Below are positions 30,076 through 42,700 of a DNA stretch of 64,000 nucleotides, in pieces (positions within the stretch are counted from its first letter, which is position 1; each line of letters begins with the position of its first letter). A model generated the notes under the pieces. It did no database searches. It saw nothing but the letters and a program-made list of their open reading frames with translations, and had not been told where the DNA came from. Both the position numbers and the translations under genes were made by a program. Origin of the DNA: Siderastrea siderea (lineage: Eukaryota > Cnidaria > Anthozoa > Scleractinia > Rhizangiidae); assembly GCA_964030785.1 (NCBI GenBank), contig OZ034972.1:19195683-19259682 (forward strand). The letters are read 5' to 3'.

Positions 30076-31955
30076 CAACGGAGCTTGCTTTGCAGTTCAC
30101 GACCGAAAAATATATTTAGTCCCAGAATAGAAGTTTGAGCAGGTGGCCATGTAATTGAACAGGTTTTATTGTAGTTAGTTTTTATCATAGAGAAATCAGT
30201 AGGTCGCTATGGCGATGCTCACTAAGGTTATCAACAGGATTGTGTGGTGCGATTATCATCAAACTGAGTTAAATCCGAGCGGTACCAAAACATAAACACA
30301 ACTTTCATGATATAGCTAAGCTCAGGCTCTATTAGTATCTATGGTAGCTTAATGTCAACGTTATATTTCATGTTTGCTGGTCTGTGAGTAGATTCCGTAT
30401 GAATACAGCCGCCTGAAGATCAAGCTGCCTAGAGCAATGAACGGCGGCTGTATTCGCAGGCTAGTCTATATAATTTTACGCAGTAGATTATCTTGATTGA
30501 CAACTGCTTAGTCTGTAAACTACATTTGCTAATTCTAGTTGCGGATTACTAGTGAAATACTTACGGCAGTCAAGTCAATCATTGCACTGCTGTAACTGGT
30601 GAAAGCAACTGATGCGAGCCTTAATGGTACAGCCGAAAGCTCGTCGTTCAGGTAATAAAAAAGTCACCTTTTTTTGTTACCTTTTTTCAGCACCATTACT
30701 TTGTATTTTTACAAAAAAAGCAAACATAGGGTTGCAATAAAAGCTTAGTGAGGGAAGAATGGGGCAGCACTCTTCTTTGTTTTGCAAGAAATCAGTTCCC
30801 AATCAGTGTTACTGCCAGCTACTTCAATCAACTCCAACACATCCTGCATGCCATAACGTTTCCTTACCGCAAAAAATGAAATAAATATAGTAACATGCAC
30901 CACGGCTCTTTAGTGGATGGTTTCACTACGCATTAGGCCTGATGTATGTCAATAATGTAATAATGTGGATGCCTTTTTTCCATCGTTCTAAAAAAAATTG
31001 TTGTTAATTATGCCAGGAAGATTGTTAACGGTAACTAAAGGACAACAGTAAAAATAGAGTTAAATTGATGGGTCGAAAAACAACATTTTGACACAAGAAC
31101 TGAGTGCAGTTCGCCAGCTGAGCAGAGATTCACCGTTCCTATCCGGAACAGTCAAAAGAAAAACAAAACAAATGTCTACAATTTTTTACGCATCTGCAGC
31201 GTCGGTACGATGGCAAAAAAAGCGGAAATGAATTTTGAATTTCTTCGCTACAAAGCCACGCACAAAGAACCCAACGCACATATTGGAGTGTCAAAACAAA
31301 ACAAAACACAAAATGAATAAATTATGCAAAATAACGGTAAAAACGTGGAGGGATTGGTGGTGAGGGAGGAAACAGCACTACTCGCGCTTCTCGCGGCTTC
31401 GTCCCTCGCGCGCCTCAATCTTCTCGCCAGCCTCTCGCTAAAATTAGGAGAAGAAAGAGACTGCTCGCAGTTTAGCTCATAATCTAATTGTTAAATGGAG
31501 TTGTTCAGGCACTTGACTTAGAGCAAGACCTTATAATTTAATTTTCTCAATCTAGAGGTTCTATCGACCGCGTGCGTCGCGCGTGTTGGCTTTGGATCAC
31601 TATAAATGTGAAAATCACCAAAACGGGGCAAATCATGGGAGCTGCTCAGTCTTTCAAGTTATCTCTGCCCCGAGCAGTAGCCTCTCCAGCTGTAACATCA
31701 CCTCGGGTTCAGCCCCACGCACACGCTCGTTGATTTTGGCTTCACGGGTATGAGCGGCGAGGCATAAGTCAATTACTGTCTAAATTCATATCAGATTATA
31801 ACTATAACTGGGGATTACCTCCTATTTATTACTGATCAAACGAACTGATGGTTTTAGTCAATAATAATAAAAATAGTACAAAACGAATAAATGTTACATT
31901 GAAATTATTAAATATTTCTTTAAATAACTAAATTTCGTCGATCTCAAACGTCAAC
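30076..31955. other. Intergenic region with a short perfect hairpin
   Basis: A 13-bp perfect inverted repeat (GAATACAGCCGCC at 30401-30413, GGCGGCTGTATTC at 30443-30455) forms a hairpin with a 29-base loop. A CG-rich patch at 31370-31480 with repeated CTCGCG motifs resembles the patch at 14170-14350 and may be repeat-derived. No gene is seen. Confidence 0.4.
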
Positions 31956-32027
31956 GCGTTGGTGGTATAGTGGTGAGCATAGCTGCCTTCCAAGCAGTTG
32001 ACCCGGGTTCGATTCCCGGCCAACGCA
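31956..32027 (+). tRNA. tRNA-Gly (anticodon TCC)
   Basis: The 72-nt cloverleaf is complete: acceptor GCGTTGG/CCAACGC with discriminator A, anticodon loop CTTCCAA, and T-arm CCGGGTTCGATTCCCGG fully paired. A polymerase III stop (TTTTTCTTTTTTTT) follows within 10 bases. No intron. Confidence 0.95.
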
Positions 32028-32939
32028 GGTTATTTTTCTTTTTTTTGGTTTCTCCCGTTTGCAACCAATAATAACTTCCAGTAACACTCAGACTTTTTCT
32101 TTCTTTTTTTCCTCACGATCATATTTAAAGATCATTTCCAAATACCATACAGCCTCAAACGTACATCGCAGATTTTTTTTAAAGAATCCAAAAGAACAGT
32201 ACACTCTCTTTTTATATAAGAATGTAGATGTTTCAAGCACAAGCACAAGCTGGATATTTTCAGTTTTCTGCCTACTTAAGACTGAAAATCAAAAAAATAT
32301 TATTGTGTACATTCTTAGCTAGATTACAGAGTATTGGTATTTCAGTTAAAGTGAGATGGATATGACCAGTAATTGAACCATCAAATAGAACTGTATGGTG
32401 TCTGTATAGTGTTACATTACACACGTGCTTCATCGCTATATCATATTTACAACTAGTTTCGTTAGAAAAGGAAAGAATTTACCATACTTTCCAATGGTAA
32501 AATAAAGTTCATTTAAAAACATTATGTCATTTTATTGTATTTTATTTTCCATCAACATCCAGCTTGGAAATTTCGCCAATTTTAGCCTCAATCAGTTCTT
32601 ATAAGAAAAGATCATTACATTAAAAAAGAGGTAGCCTCCCTAGCAGGCAGTTGGGAAATGGAAGAAAAATTGGAGGAGCTGAGGACTCTCTCTCCTCAAC
32701 TCCCTCATTTTTCAATCTTCCCATATGCATTTTCTCCCCTATCCTTCCTCCGAATACGCCTTCTACGCAAGCTACGTAGTAAAAAGAAGGTATTCAGGTT
32801 TAAGTCAAACTGTGTAAATAATTTGACCAACCCACGATCAGCCTGAAGGGGTGTGGTCCTGGATAGGCCAAGCCTGATATTTGGAGCTTCAATTGCGACC
32901 GAATTGTGACAGGCTTCTGATTGTGATCTGATTATGCAT

Positions 32940-33840
32940 GGTTCAATTTTACCTGTTACCATCCCCCCCCCGGGCAACCCCCGGGACAAGTCCAGCCCTT
33001 CGGGCCCGGGGGTGGGGAATTGTCTGAAACGGTTTTGTCCCGGGGGTAGGGGGGCGGGGCAAATCGAAAATAACTTCTCGTTTTTCTTGTGAAGCACGTC
33101 ACTAGCTTATCACTTCTCAGTTGACACAATGGCGCCGGACCGCGTAGAGAAGACTGCCTATTTCCAGGGAAAATCTCTAGAATTTGTAGCACTGAGACTG
33201 GTTGGAGAAGAATAATCTCTCGAAATTATAATCTGTATTCAAAGGCACGTTTATTATAAATTGTTAAACGAAGGTGCGTTTGATGCGTACTCGAATGGAT
33301 GGCGTTCATCACTAACATAGAAATATTTCTTCAGCGTATTTGTATGAAACAAATGCACGGCTTTATATTAAACAGAGATCTCAGTCCAGTGTTCTTGTGA
33401 AACAAGCTAAGAAAAACTCCTTTAAAATGCTGTCATCAATTTGCTCACCGGACCTCTTTTGTGCATGTTCTATATTTAGAATAAAACACGCGGTGAAGAA
33501 CATTTCTTTACTCGCCAGCCGAATGCCAGAGCGGTTAGACTTTTTCTTCAGTTTTCTTTTTCAATGTAGTGTCCATGTTTTTTAATACTATGTAATATCC
33601 TTCGTTCAGTAAACACTAGAAAGGCGTTTAAGTTCTTGTCAAAACGTCTGGTTGTGCTATTGTGCGGAAATCAATTTTGAACACAAAACAATGTATTTGT
33701 GGTCGATGAGAAGTCCCGGGGGTAGGAAATTGTCTATTTCTGCGTGCCCGGGGGTGGGGAATAGACCGCCAAGTAAGAAAAAAATTGCAAATCCCCGGGG
33801 GTGTGCCCGGGGGGGGGATGGTAACAGGTAGAATTGAACC
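32940..33840. mobile_element. CCCGGG-rich foldback element
   Basis: GGTTCAATTTTACCTGTTAC at the left end is mirrored by GTAACAGGTAGAATTGAACC at the right. Both arms continue into runs of C/G and CCCGGGGG blocks. TGCAT lies close to both borders but the target duplication is not exact. The architecture matches the innermost element of the nest near 3.1-3.6 kb. Open frames inside (32956-33192, 33340-33585 and others) are not credible genes. Confidence 0.6.
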
Positions 33841-34024
33841 CTGCATTATTCAGACCTTTGCCACTACATATAAAGAATATTTGAGGTGTTGTAATAAAAA
33901 TCAGAAGAGGCATGTGACTTTAAAATAAGAGAAGGATGAAAACAACGAAGAAATGGATGTTACTGAGGAGAAAAGGAGAAAATAAATCAAAATCGCTACG
34001 AGCAGGAAAGGAAAAAATCAACGT

Positions 34025-34106
34025 CGCTGCGAGCAGGATTCGAACCTGCGCGGGAAGATCCCATTGGATTTCGAGTCCAACGCCTTAACCACTCGGCCAT
34101 CGCAGC
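34025..34106 (-). tRNA. tRNA-Ser (anticodon CGA)
   Basis: The 82-nt tRNA has the long variable arm of type II tRNAs (TGGGATCTTCCCGC). The acceptor is GCTGCGA/TCGCAGC with discriminator G, the anticodon loop is CTCGAAA and the T-loop is GGTTCGAATCC. It is complete and intronless. Confidence 0.95.
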
Positions 34107-34559
34107 AACACGTGATTAGGATGGATCTATGTCAGTTTTAACCCTTCGTAGCCTTTTTGTTTCCGGTTTTCAGTTCAAAAGTGATTGTGTGGTCAGCGGT
34201 GTGCAGCTATCATGGCGGCGATCGGCGGCGATGGGCGATGAGAATGAGGTAGTGGGTGAGGAATCGATATCAGATCATTGATCATCACAAGGTTGAAAGG
34301 TACTCACTCTGTGGAACTTGTATAAGCCTATATAAACCTATGTAGATTGCTGCTAGTAGAGACTGACTGCCGACCGGGCTTGGACTTGTTGCAAATTGCT
34401 ATCAAAACAATTTAGTGGTGAAGACCTGGAAGGCATGTAAGCTAGCTTATAACAGTTATAAACTCCAATTATATTAAAGCGTGAATATAAACTTAAAGTT
34501 CTGTTTTGACTTCCTTAGAGTTTTTGGTGAATATGGGACGAAGTAATATGAAAGCTTAC

Positions 34560-34856
34560 ATTGGCCCGATTTATACTAGAGACGGATCATCCGTCTGGGA
34601 CGAACTTGGGCAAAGAACGGTAGTTCGTCTTATAATTCGTCTGTGTATAAATACGGGCTTTCAGACGGATCATCCGTCCAGACGAATTATCCACGGTAGT
34701 TCGTCTGTCAAGACGAACTACCGTGATAGTTCGTCTGGACGGATGATCCGTCTGAAAGCCCGTATTTATACACAGACGAATTATAAGACGAACTATCGTT
34801 CTTTGCCCAAGTTCGTCCCAGACGGATGATCCGTCTCTAGTATAAATCGGGCCATT
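34560..34856. mobile_element. Nearly perfect 291-bp palindromic MITE
   Basis: The body 34563-34853 reads almost identically on both strands, from GGCCCGATTTATACTAGAGA to its inverse, meeting near 34708 around ACGGTAGTTCGTCTGTC. Open frames on opposite strands therefore encode nearly the same peptide. The internal motif GACGGATCATCCGTC recurs four times, each itself palindromic. ATT flanks both ends (34560-34562, 34854-34856), a possible 3-bp target duplication. The high symmetry suggests a young insertion. Confidence 0.8.
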
Positions 34857-34894
34857 TTTGGTCTGAACTTGCATTTCCCTTATCAATCAGTTGT

Positions 34895-35040
34895 TGAACC
34901 AACAAGGGGGTTAGTTTCTAAAGAAACTGCTGTGCTGCGTCGGTTGGGAAGTGAAACACAAAACTTTGGATTTATCTACTGAGTCCCTAAGGTAAATAGG
35001 CCACTGTAAAGAAATTGAAAGCTGACATTTGGAGCGTTAA
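34895..35040. repeat. Probable dispersed repeat fragment
   Basis: The stretch AACAAGGGGGTTAGTTTCTA followed by AAACTGCTGTGCTGCGTCGG and ACTGAGTC resembles a repeat I recall from coral genomic sequence, unverified. No coding capacity. Confidence 0.3.
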
Positions 35041-35090
35041 TTTAGCCCCAAGAGTAAGAACTAACGGATTCGCTCTGACAAAGTTTTATG

Positions 35091-36216
35091 CACCAGTCAG
35101 TGGAAAGCCCCGCACCCCCATATCTGGGGAATGCAAGGCATTAGTGGGGGATTTGACCAGTTTTAGACTGTCTCTTTTGCCATGGTATGCGGTTTTGGAT
35201 ACCATTGGAAGCAAGTATCAGCGACCGGGGACCATGAGCGGGCTTAGCGCCTTTGACGCCATCTTGAATTAGGCATGCATAGAAGAGTGTACAGTCTCAA
35301 GGTGAATTTGATTAATCCGTTTTAAACAAACAAAAAAAGAGTTCATAGAACACGAAATGCAAAATGAATTTGGCTCATCAGCAATAAATCCAACAATTTA
35401 GTTAAAATGACATCTTAAAAAGTGATATCTCAAAACTGCTCAATTTATTCTCAAACCAGAGGACATTCAAATGCATTGTAAATCATGTGTCTGAAATATG
35501 CACAATTGTCACTACTAAATGCATTTGTTCAAACACAGTAGTATGTAAACTACTATTATTATTTTGCAATTCAACAGCTAGCTGGTATGGTTTATTTTCA
35601 GCTTTCATGGCATGTCAAATGTTATGTCACTGAGATTTTAATTGTTTTGACACCAAGAAATCAAGTGATTTATTAAACACATTTTGCCAAAGAAATACGC
35701 AGTTGATTTTTATACATGTCCAGAGAAAGCTTTATGGGACTATGTCTCACCAAGAGGAAGAGAGCAAACCATGATGATTGGTAATTTCTTCTATTTTATC
35801 AAGTCATTGAAAGGTACCCCAACTTTTTCATCCTGGCCATGCTGTAGAACTGTAGTATAGCGACTTTTCACAAAACTGTACCATTATTGTTAGGTTTTCA
35901 TTGATGCTAATGTGACTTTTGGTTTTTCAAAGTGTTGCTAAAAATAGAATGATTTTACAGTGAATAATGGACAGTATTGTTGCTTTATTTAGAATAGTTT
36001 AATTTGAGGCAAAAATTCTTGAAATATATTGATTTTGGTCAACATTGTGTATTTGTGATTTTTATACTATTGCCCCAAGGGCAAGGAACAAAAGTGAGGT
36101 TTAGACATAAGAAAGTACCCTGCATAGCAGGAAATTTGCTTCATTTAGAAGGCAGGCCTGGTCAAATGGCCTGCTTTCCCTGAGTATGGGAGTGCGGGGC
36201 TTTCCACTGGCTAGTG
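35091..36216. mobile_element. 1.1-kb inverted-repeat element with CACYAG ends
   Basis: CACCAGTCAGTGGAAAGCCC at the left is mirrored by GGGCTTTCCACTGGCTAGTG at the right. The arms extend about 70 bp with indels (GGAATGCAAGG...TTGACCAG, CTGGTCAAATGG). No transposase is recognisable between them. The CACTA-like terminus hints at the EnSpm/CACTA group, but no matching short duplication is seen, so this stays tentative. Confidence 0.6.
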
Positions 36217-36759
36217 CGTTAGTGTGTTGAACCAACTCGTCAAGGATATTTTTTCCTTACGGCATTTCTTATCTATGTCATAAAATCAAACCGACACATA
36301 TATACATGTGACTCACACAGTCATGTATTGAAAGGTTTCCATGTGTGATTAACACACTGTAGTTTGCAATTAACACATCTTGAGCTTTTAGTATGAGGTT
36401 AGAACAAAAACCAAATCTCACACCTTTCATGTCACTGCATGACAATTAGTGCCAACCAATTCAGTCAAACCACTTGGATCAGTTTACTCAATGCATGCTG
36501 TGTTTTTACAGTTAAATATGAGAAAAACTATAGCTTTGTCTTTCCCACTGTGTCTTGCAAGAATTTCATGTTTTGTTCAGCAGAACTGGTACAACAGGGG
36601 AAAAATTGACTATATTCATTTGTAGTTTTTGTAATGTTTAGGTTTTTACCAGTTTACAATATCTTTAAACAACATGAAGACTCTGAGTCACTGAGACAGC
36701 AGATAGAAGGAGGGATCTACTTTGATCTGTAAAATTTAATCCTCTTGGGGGTTTATGTG

Positions 36760-36820
36760 GTCTCCTATGCGCCCCTTATTAGTGGTCTTCACAACCACTA
36801 ATAACGGCTGCATAGGAGAC
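36760..36820. repeat. 27-bp inverted repeat hairpin
   Basis: GTCTCCTATGCGCCCCTTAT...AGTGGT at 36760-36786 is mirrored by ACCACTAATAACGGCTGCAT...AGGAGAC at 36794-36820, leaving a 7-base loop. Three mismatches fall in the stem. It may be a tiny MITE. Confidence 0.6.
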
Positions 36821-37229
36821 TAGCTTCTCCTTGACTGCTGACGATTTCGATATTCCTTGCATTCGTTTTTGCAGTATTCGCAATAATATTGTGCAATTTG
36901 TGATCGCAGAAAATGTCGCCGATTGGCTAAAGCAGAAAAAATGAATCTGATCAAGATTTGCAACATTAAACTATTTTCCAGGCATTGCCACGTAATTAAT
37001 AAAAAACATAATTTTAAGGACTTGATAAATGGCTGGATGACTTCATTTGCCCCAGTCTGTTATCAGTACAAGAATCAGTGTTTCATGCGTCCCTCCTGGG
37101 AATTAACCCATGCATATCACAGGGGATTAAGGTACAGGGATACCCAAAGCATGGGGATACCCAAATCACTGTTACTGTGACCTCTATCATGCGTGACAAA
37201 TTAAGGAGACCTTCTATCTATAATTTTTT

Positions 37230-37995
37230 ATGGGAGTGGGTAATCTGCGAGTTGTGAAGTTGCGAGTTGCAAGTTGCGAGTTGTAGATTTGGTTCCTCAA
37301 CAGTATTATTAAATTGTGTCCTTCACCAAACGTTATTCAGATTTCTGCAGAACTTTTATTTACCAAAGTTGCAAGGAACTATTTTGTTTGTACTCGACTA
37401 TCGTCTTTTTAGTGGAGTGCATCTCCGACTGATTAACTGTGGTACGCTACCAGTAACACTGATTAACTGTGTCACTGATTAACTGTGATACAGCAAAATA
37501 TGTCTTGAGGTCAAGTTGAAGATACAGGTTTCAATTGAATTATGCGTCCGTGTGTATGACGAAAATTGCAAAATATGTCACTGTCTCCATTTACTTTGTA
37601 ATCCAAGCGATAGGTTCAGTTGAGAACCCTGCAAAAAAAAACATAATAACTTGACCAAAACATTACTAAAAGCACAGCACAACACTGATTCTTCCATGCA
37701 TTCGTTAAACTGTGAGTAGCACCATCATATAGTTAAAAAATAGGGGGAAGAAAGAAGAGGAGGAACTTGAAATGTTCAAAATAATTCGGAAAGAAACTGA
37801 GAAAAATTCTTCTTAAAAATAAGACAAAAAGGGATATGATACTTTCCCCAAGAGCATCATCTACAATTTTGAGAATACTGATGAGGAATCTACACTATTT
37901 TCCATCGCAACAGGCAACTCGCAGCTGACATCTCACAACTCGCAACTGCAACTCGCAACTCGCAACTCCACAACTCGCATTCTTCCCACACCCAT
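37230..37995. mobile_element. Inverted-repeat element with GTTGCGA-repeat arms
   Basis: The left arm ATGGGAGTGGGTAATCTGCG is followed by tandem GAGTTGCGAGTTGCAAGTTG-type heptads. The right arm is the mirror (CAACTCGCAACTCGCAACTC, then CCCACACCCAT). The interior contains only short frames and a tandem TGATTAACTGTG motif near 37428-37490. The terminal duplication is hidden in a T run. Confidence 0.65.
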
Positions 37996-38391
37996 TTTTT
38001 ATTGTTGCAGTAAACAAGTTAATAATAGTCTTTTTCTATTTTTTTGCATTCTTTTCTGTGGATAAATAACAAAAAAATTACATAGATGATAAAAGGCAAA
38101 ATGCTGTTGATGAGAATATGTAATGAGATCACCTAAAAACTGAACAGCCCTTTGGCCGAAAGGACAAACAATGGGAACAATTCAGTCTTGAAATATTTAA
38201 ATGCCAAGGGGTTGCTTTCATGAATTTTGAAGTCTTGATTAGATTAGTACATAAATGTGGGGTATAAAAACCAAAGTTCACAGCTTGTGAAGAAGTAGCC
38301 ATACCTTTTTGTGATTGTGATTGGAGTCATTTACTTTACTGTAACCTATGACTGAGGCTTTTATATTATGTAATATATCAAACACGAGAAA

Positions 38392-38472
38392 GAGTGTTTC
38401 ATCAGGATATCCAAACACCGAGATGGGGGTTGAAAAAACAAGGTGTTTGGATATGTGATGAAACAGTCTTTC
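38392..38472. repeat. Foldback hairpin around GGTGTTTGGATAT
   Basis: GAAAGAGTGTTTCATCAGGA with TATCCAAACACC is mirrored by GGTGTTTGGATATGTGATGA followed by AACAGTCTTTC, with a 20-base loop. Three mismatches fall in the stem. The wider interval 37996-39390 holds no credible gene. Confidence 0.5.
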
Positions 38473-39390
38473 GATTTTTTGAATATGACTTCTTAAACCA
38501 TCCATAATTCTTGGAGAATTTCAAAGCATTGATAGATACATTGCATCCTAATGGAAGGGACCTGCCACACTCAATCTTCAAATATCTTTGGATGCCAGCA
38601 CTTGAATCGATGTCTCAACTTTTGACCCAGTTCCAATGCTTGATAGTTGTCCATTTTATGGTGTACTGAAGTTTCTGTTTGGATGATTGAATTGATATCT
38701 ATAAACTAATTTTTGTGATTTTGAGAAGGGTGCTACACATATACTGAGGGCTAGTGCGAAGAGAATATTCGATGCTGGGGGAGTCGCAAAAGTGGAAGTT
38801 GAGGAAATTACCTTTGTCGGGTGAGGGGAACTGAAGATGGAAGTTAAGAAAATCATCCAGGTGGGGGCGCTCCCTGTTTGGTGCAGATAAGATATGTTTC
38901 TTTGAAGGGTATAAAAATGGGTGATAGTGTAATTCAAGTATGTTTAAGGGTTTCCTTCAAATTTTCCACAAGAATCTGTCACTTTTAGATGGAAGTGATT
39001 CCCTGGGGAAATTATTCTCTTTCGATTTACTTCCGACCACACTTCTGTCCAGTTTCTTGCTGACTCAGCAAAATACTTTCAAAACTCTGTCATATGGATG
39101 CATAAATGATTCAATTGATTGTCTGCCTTATCGAGGCATCCATGTTGCAGCTTGAGGTAGAGTTTAATAAACATTTGTCTCTGTAGAACCAAGTTAATCA
39201 TGCATAAAAAGTAAGTGTCTGTATTGCTGATGTGTCTAAAAGGAGAGGTCCTACCATATAGGCTCAAGTTATTTGTATTAAGAATATAAATAATTTTAAA
39301 CTAGTTAAATTCACTGTTTGTAGTGGAATTTTCTTCAAAAATACGAGTGTGCCTTTTAAATAAAATTAGTTCAAACTGATTAACAAGTCG

Positions 39391-39785
39391 CATATAGTCT
39401 AACCTGCGATCAGGCGTTATTTTTCTCGCGGCGGTGTAGTCAACGGAAAAATGAACGCCTGATACAATTACTTGTCGAGTCGTCTGTAAAAAGTCCAGAA
39501 TCTGGACTTTTTTCTGATTGGTCGGGAAACAAAAGGCAACATAAAGCTGTTTGCACACTTCGTGCCCGCTTCGCGCCTCTGCTGATTCCCGCCAACGAAG
39601 CGACTTCCGGTAAATTGTGATTGGCTCACTCTTATCTGATGGCATCGCTGACACTCTCGTTGACAGACACTTTAATTGGGGGGCGGCAGACGATTCAACA
39701 AGTAATTGTATCAGGCTTTCCTTTTTTTTTCGCCCTCCCTCCGCCGCGAAAAAAAAGAAAGCCTGATCGCAGGTTACATATAGTC
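39391..39785. mobile_element. MULE-type MITE with exact 9-bp target duplication CATATAGTC
   Basis: The body 39400-39776 starts TAACCTGCGATCAGGC and ends GCCTGATCGCAGGTTA. CATATAGTC is repeated exactly at 39391-39399 and 39777-39785. Inner inverted blocks (CGCGGCGG, TACAATTACTTGT) extend the symmetry. The 9-bp duplication marks it as Mutator-like. It landed in the terminal repeat of the larger element that follows. Confidence 0.8.
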
Positions 39786-42700
39786 CAGGAAAGTTAACGC
39801 GATTTGGTACCGTAAGGTCAAAATGCTTGCAACAGAATTTTTATTTTCAGGGACGTTTTCGTTAAGGACTCCAGATAAACATATTAAAAGTCAACAAAAA
39901 TCAACCCTGGCGAAATATGAAAAAAATGTAAGTTTTTTGCCTCTGTCATTTTGCCTTTTAGCCGCCATGTTTTTATGCAAATTAGCCTAATCACAGACAA
40001 GTTTTACGACAAAATTTCATTTTAAGTGGCATTAATCAACTAACTTGTTTTAGTAAAGTGTTTTTAAAGGGAGAATTAATGCTTTGGTTTGCTTATCGAA
40101 TATTCTCGCTACGAAATATTACTTTTACTATTACTACTATTATTACGGTTAGTGTTACGAAGTTTTAGTTTTTTTTAGCTCTCACAGAGCACTTTGATAT
40201 TACAACTGCAAAGTAGTGTAAAGGACAATTAATCAATGTAAGCAAACGAAAAGATTGAGTTCGGTTCAGTTTCGCGTCGAAGATGACGATAGAGTATAAG
40301 GTCGACACCAGTTCCCTGGAAGATTAGTACATGTTGGTAGGGCAGAGTTTATATACGACAGATGACGAGCAAGTCCCGCCAGTCCCGTTATCCAACCTTG
40401 AGGTAAAACTATGTACTTCATGTAATGCTGTTGTTGTGCGCTTTGCATAAGACGATTCCGGCTGGAGTCCTTGCATTGGAGTGCTTAAAGCTACAGTTGT
40501 TCGCAAAATTTAAACATTGTTATTTCTAGAGAAACACTACTGAGACCACGTGCGCTGTGCAGCAAATTTTTACAAGAATTTCTTCTTTGTTTGCAAACTA
40601 CGGTTCACATCTTATGAGAAAATAGATGGTTTTTTTAAATAGCTGTGTAAGAATTGGACAGCTGGGCATAATTTGTATACCAACACAATCTACGTTTACC
40701 TTCAGCAAATTGTTATACTACAAACTGACCATCGAGATATCTATTCCTTTTTTCTAAATAATCTGCATGTTGTCCGCCACACTGATAGATTAAGGGTTAG
40801 TCTTTGAACTTATTTGGTAATCGAACAGACGCTAATGCGCAACATCAACTCAACTGGTGGCCTTCCAAGAGACATAGGAAAGAATGTGGTGCAAAGATTA
40901 GTGTGGGTCAAGTCTATGTCTTTCTGTTGCAACGTATACAGCTCTATGCAAGATTTCACCGGCGTCGCTTATAACACTACCGAGCAACACGTAGAAGCTT
41001 CAGATACTTGACAAAAGAGAGACTGGAAGGATACAGAGTAACTAGGAACTCCTTTTCCAAGGATGATACCTCACTAAGAAGCATAGTATCAGGAATTGTA
41101 GCACACGAATCTGTAAATGTTGATCATTTTAGAAACGTGTAAATACTGAGTAAACTTAAATTTTAAATTTTATTTTCCCACACGACCCCACAAGCTGTAA
41201 GCTAAAATATTTATCGTGTTTAAATAAAGGTTATATGTCTATCTATGGGCCCTCAGATAAAGACGAAGCTTGCTTAAAAAGACGATCAACCAACGCTGTA
41301 GCTGTACACTGTGATCTTGTGAACACACTCACTGTAAAGAAAGACGTTTTCCTGCGAAACAAACAGAACAAACAACGTTTCATCAATATGCTGAGTGAGA
41401 AGTAAAAGGAGGCGGGGTGTGACACCATTCATGCTGCAGGCGATGCTGATTTCTTGATAGGTCAGTCTGCGGTCTCTGTATCTGCTACCAGAGACACTGT
41501 CGTCATTGCAGATGACACAGACATTTTAATTTTACTCTGCCACCAAGGAAACAACTCCAAAAAGAAAATTTTCTTCAAACCACAGCCGAAACGAGGGTCC
41601 GTGCAAGGCAAGGTTTGGGACATCCAGGCTACTTGTTCCGTGCTCGGGTCAAACCTCTGCAGGCATCTTCCATTTCTACACGCGTTGCTGGGATGTGGTC
41701 CCACGTCACGGTTGTTTAGTATTCGAAAGGCCGTCGGTCTTAAGAAGAGATCACAGTTGTAACAGCATGCCGAAGTATTTTATCATGCCAATTCGTTGAA
41801 AAAAGGAGATTTTATCAAAGCAGGAGAACGCGCATTGGTAGAGGTGTATGGCGGCAAGGTGAGCGACAGTTTGGAGGCCTTTCGATATTGACGATTTTGC
41901 GAAACGACAGCTAAAAGCACAACCGCAGTCAAAGTGAAGTCCTTGCCTCCGACGTCTCCGAAATTTCATTCCCTTATTACCAGGTTCAACTTTGGACTTG
42001 AAATCAAGAGCTTCAACCGTGTGACTGGGGATGGAAAGAAACAGATGGTACTCTAATTCCGGTAATGGCTGACAAACCACCTGCACCGGAAACTCTCCTC
42101 CGAGTTATCAGATGTTACTGCAAGGTGGCCTGTAACACGGCTCGATGCAGTTGCAGAAAGCACGCACTTGACTGTTCACCTGCCTGTGGAGAGTGTCGTG
42201 GAAGTGTTTGTTTCAATCCACGTTCTGACAGATCCAGATAGCGATACAGAGGACGTCGGGTCAAATGCCTTATTGCTTAACTTCAGTACTGTTAACTTAA
42301 AAAGGTACCGATAGATAATCAGGTGATGCTATATGTTTGAGACATTAATTTAAAGTTACAAGCAAATGAGGATAACTTTGAAAACTGTTCAGCCCAACAG
42401 CATTTCACAAACATGTATCGCAATCCGTTTCAATCTTCTTCACTTTTAGCCATCCGTGCCTTCTTTTGTATTTGCTGTGTTATATTTCACCGAATTTGAT
42501 GGACATTTCCCATGCATGAATTTGGCTAAAATCCGTGACGCAGTTCCTTTAAACACTTTTTGTTGAATATTTGTTGGAAAACGGTCCATGATAGAACCTA
42601 AATGTACACTTTACTTTACCGTCCTTTGTTTTTACATGTTAAGTGAAACTAAAAGTGGTAAATGTCTTGATGCGACAGTTTTCAGTGGCTAATTAGCATA

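Noticed and set aside
29565..30188. 207-residue antisense Ser-rich frame
   Set aside because: Shadow of the plus-strand coiled-coil ORF; Ser runs come from GAA/GAG codons read backwards.
34506..34886. Two similar frames on opposite strands
   Set aside because: Both arise from the near-perfect palindromic MITE and are not genes.
35091..36216. CACTA-superfamily assignment from the CACYAG ends
   Set aside because: No matching 2-4 bp target duplication and no transposase, so only a generic inverted-repeat element is reported.
41462..41704. Antisense frame within the nuclease-like pseudogene
   Set aside because: Shadow of the plus-strand fragment that carries the recognisable motifs.
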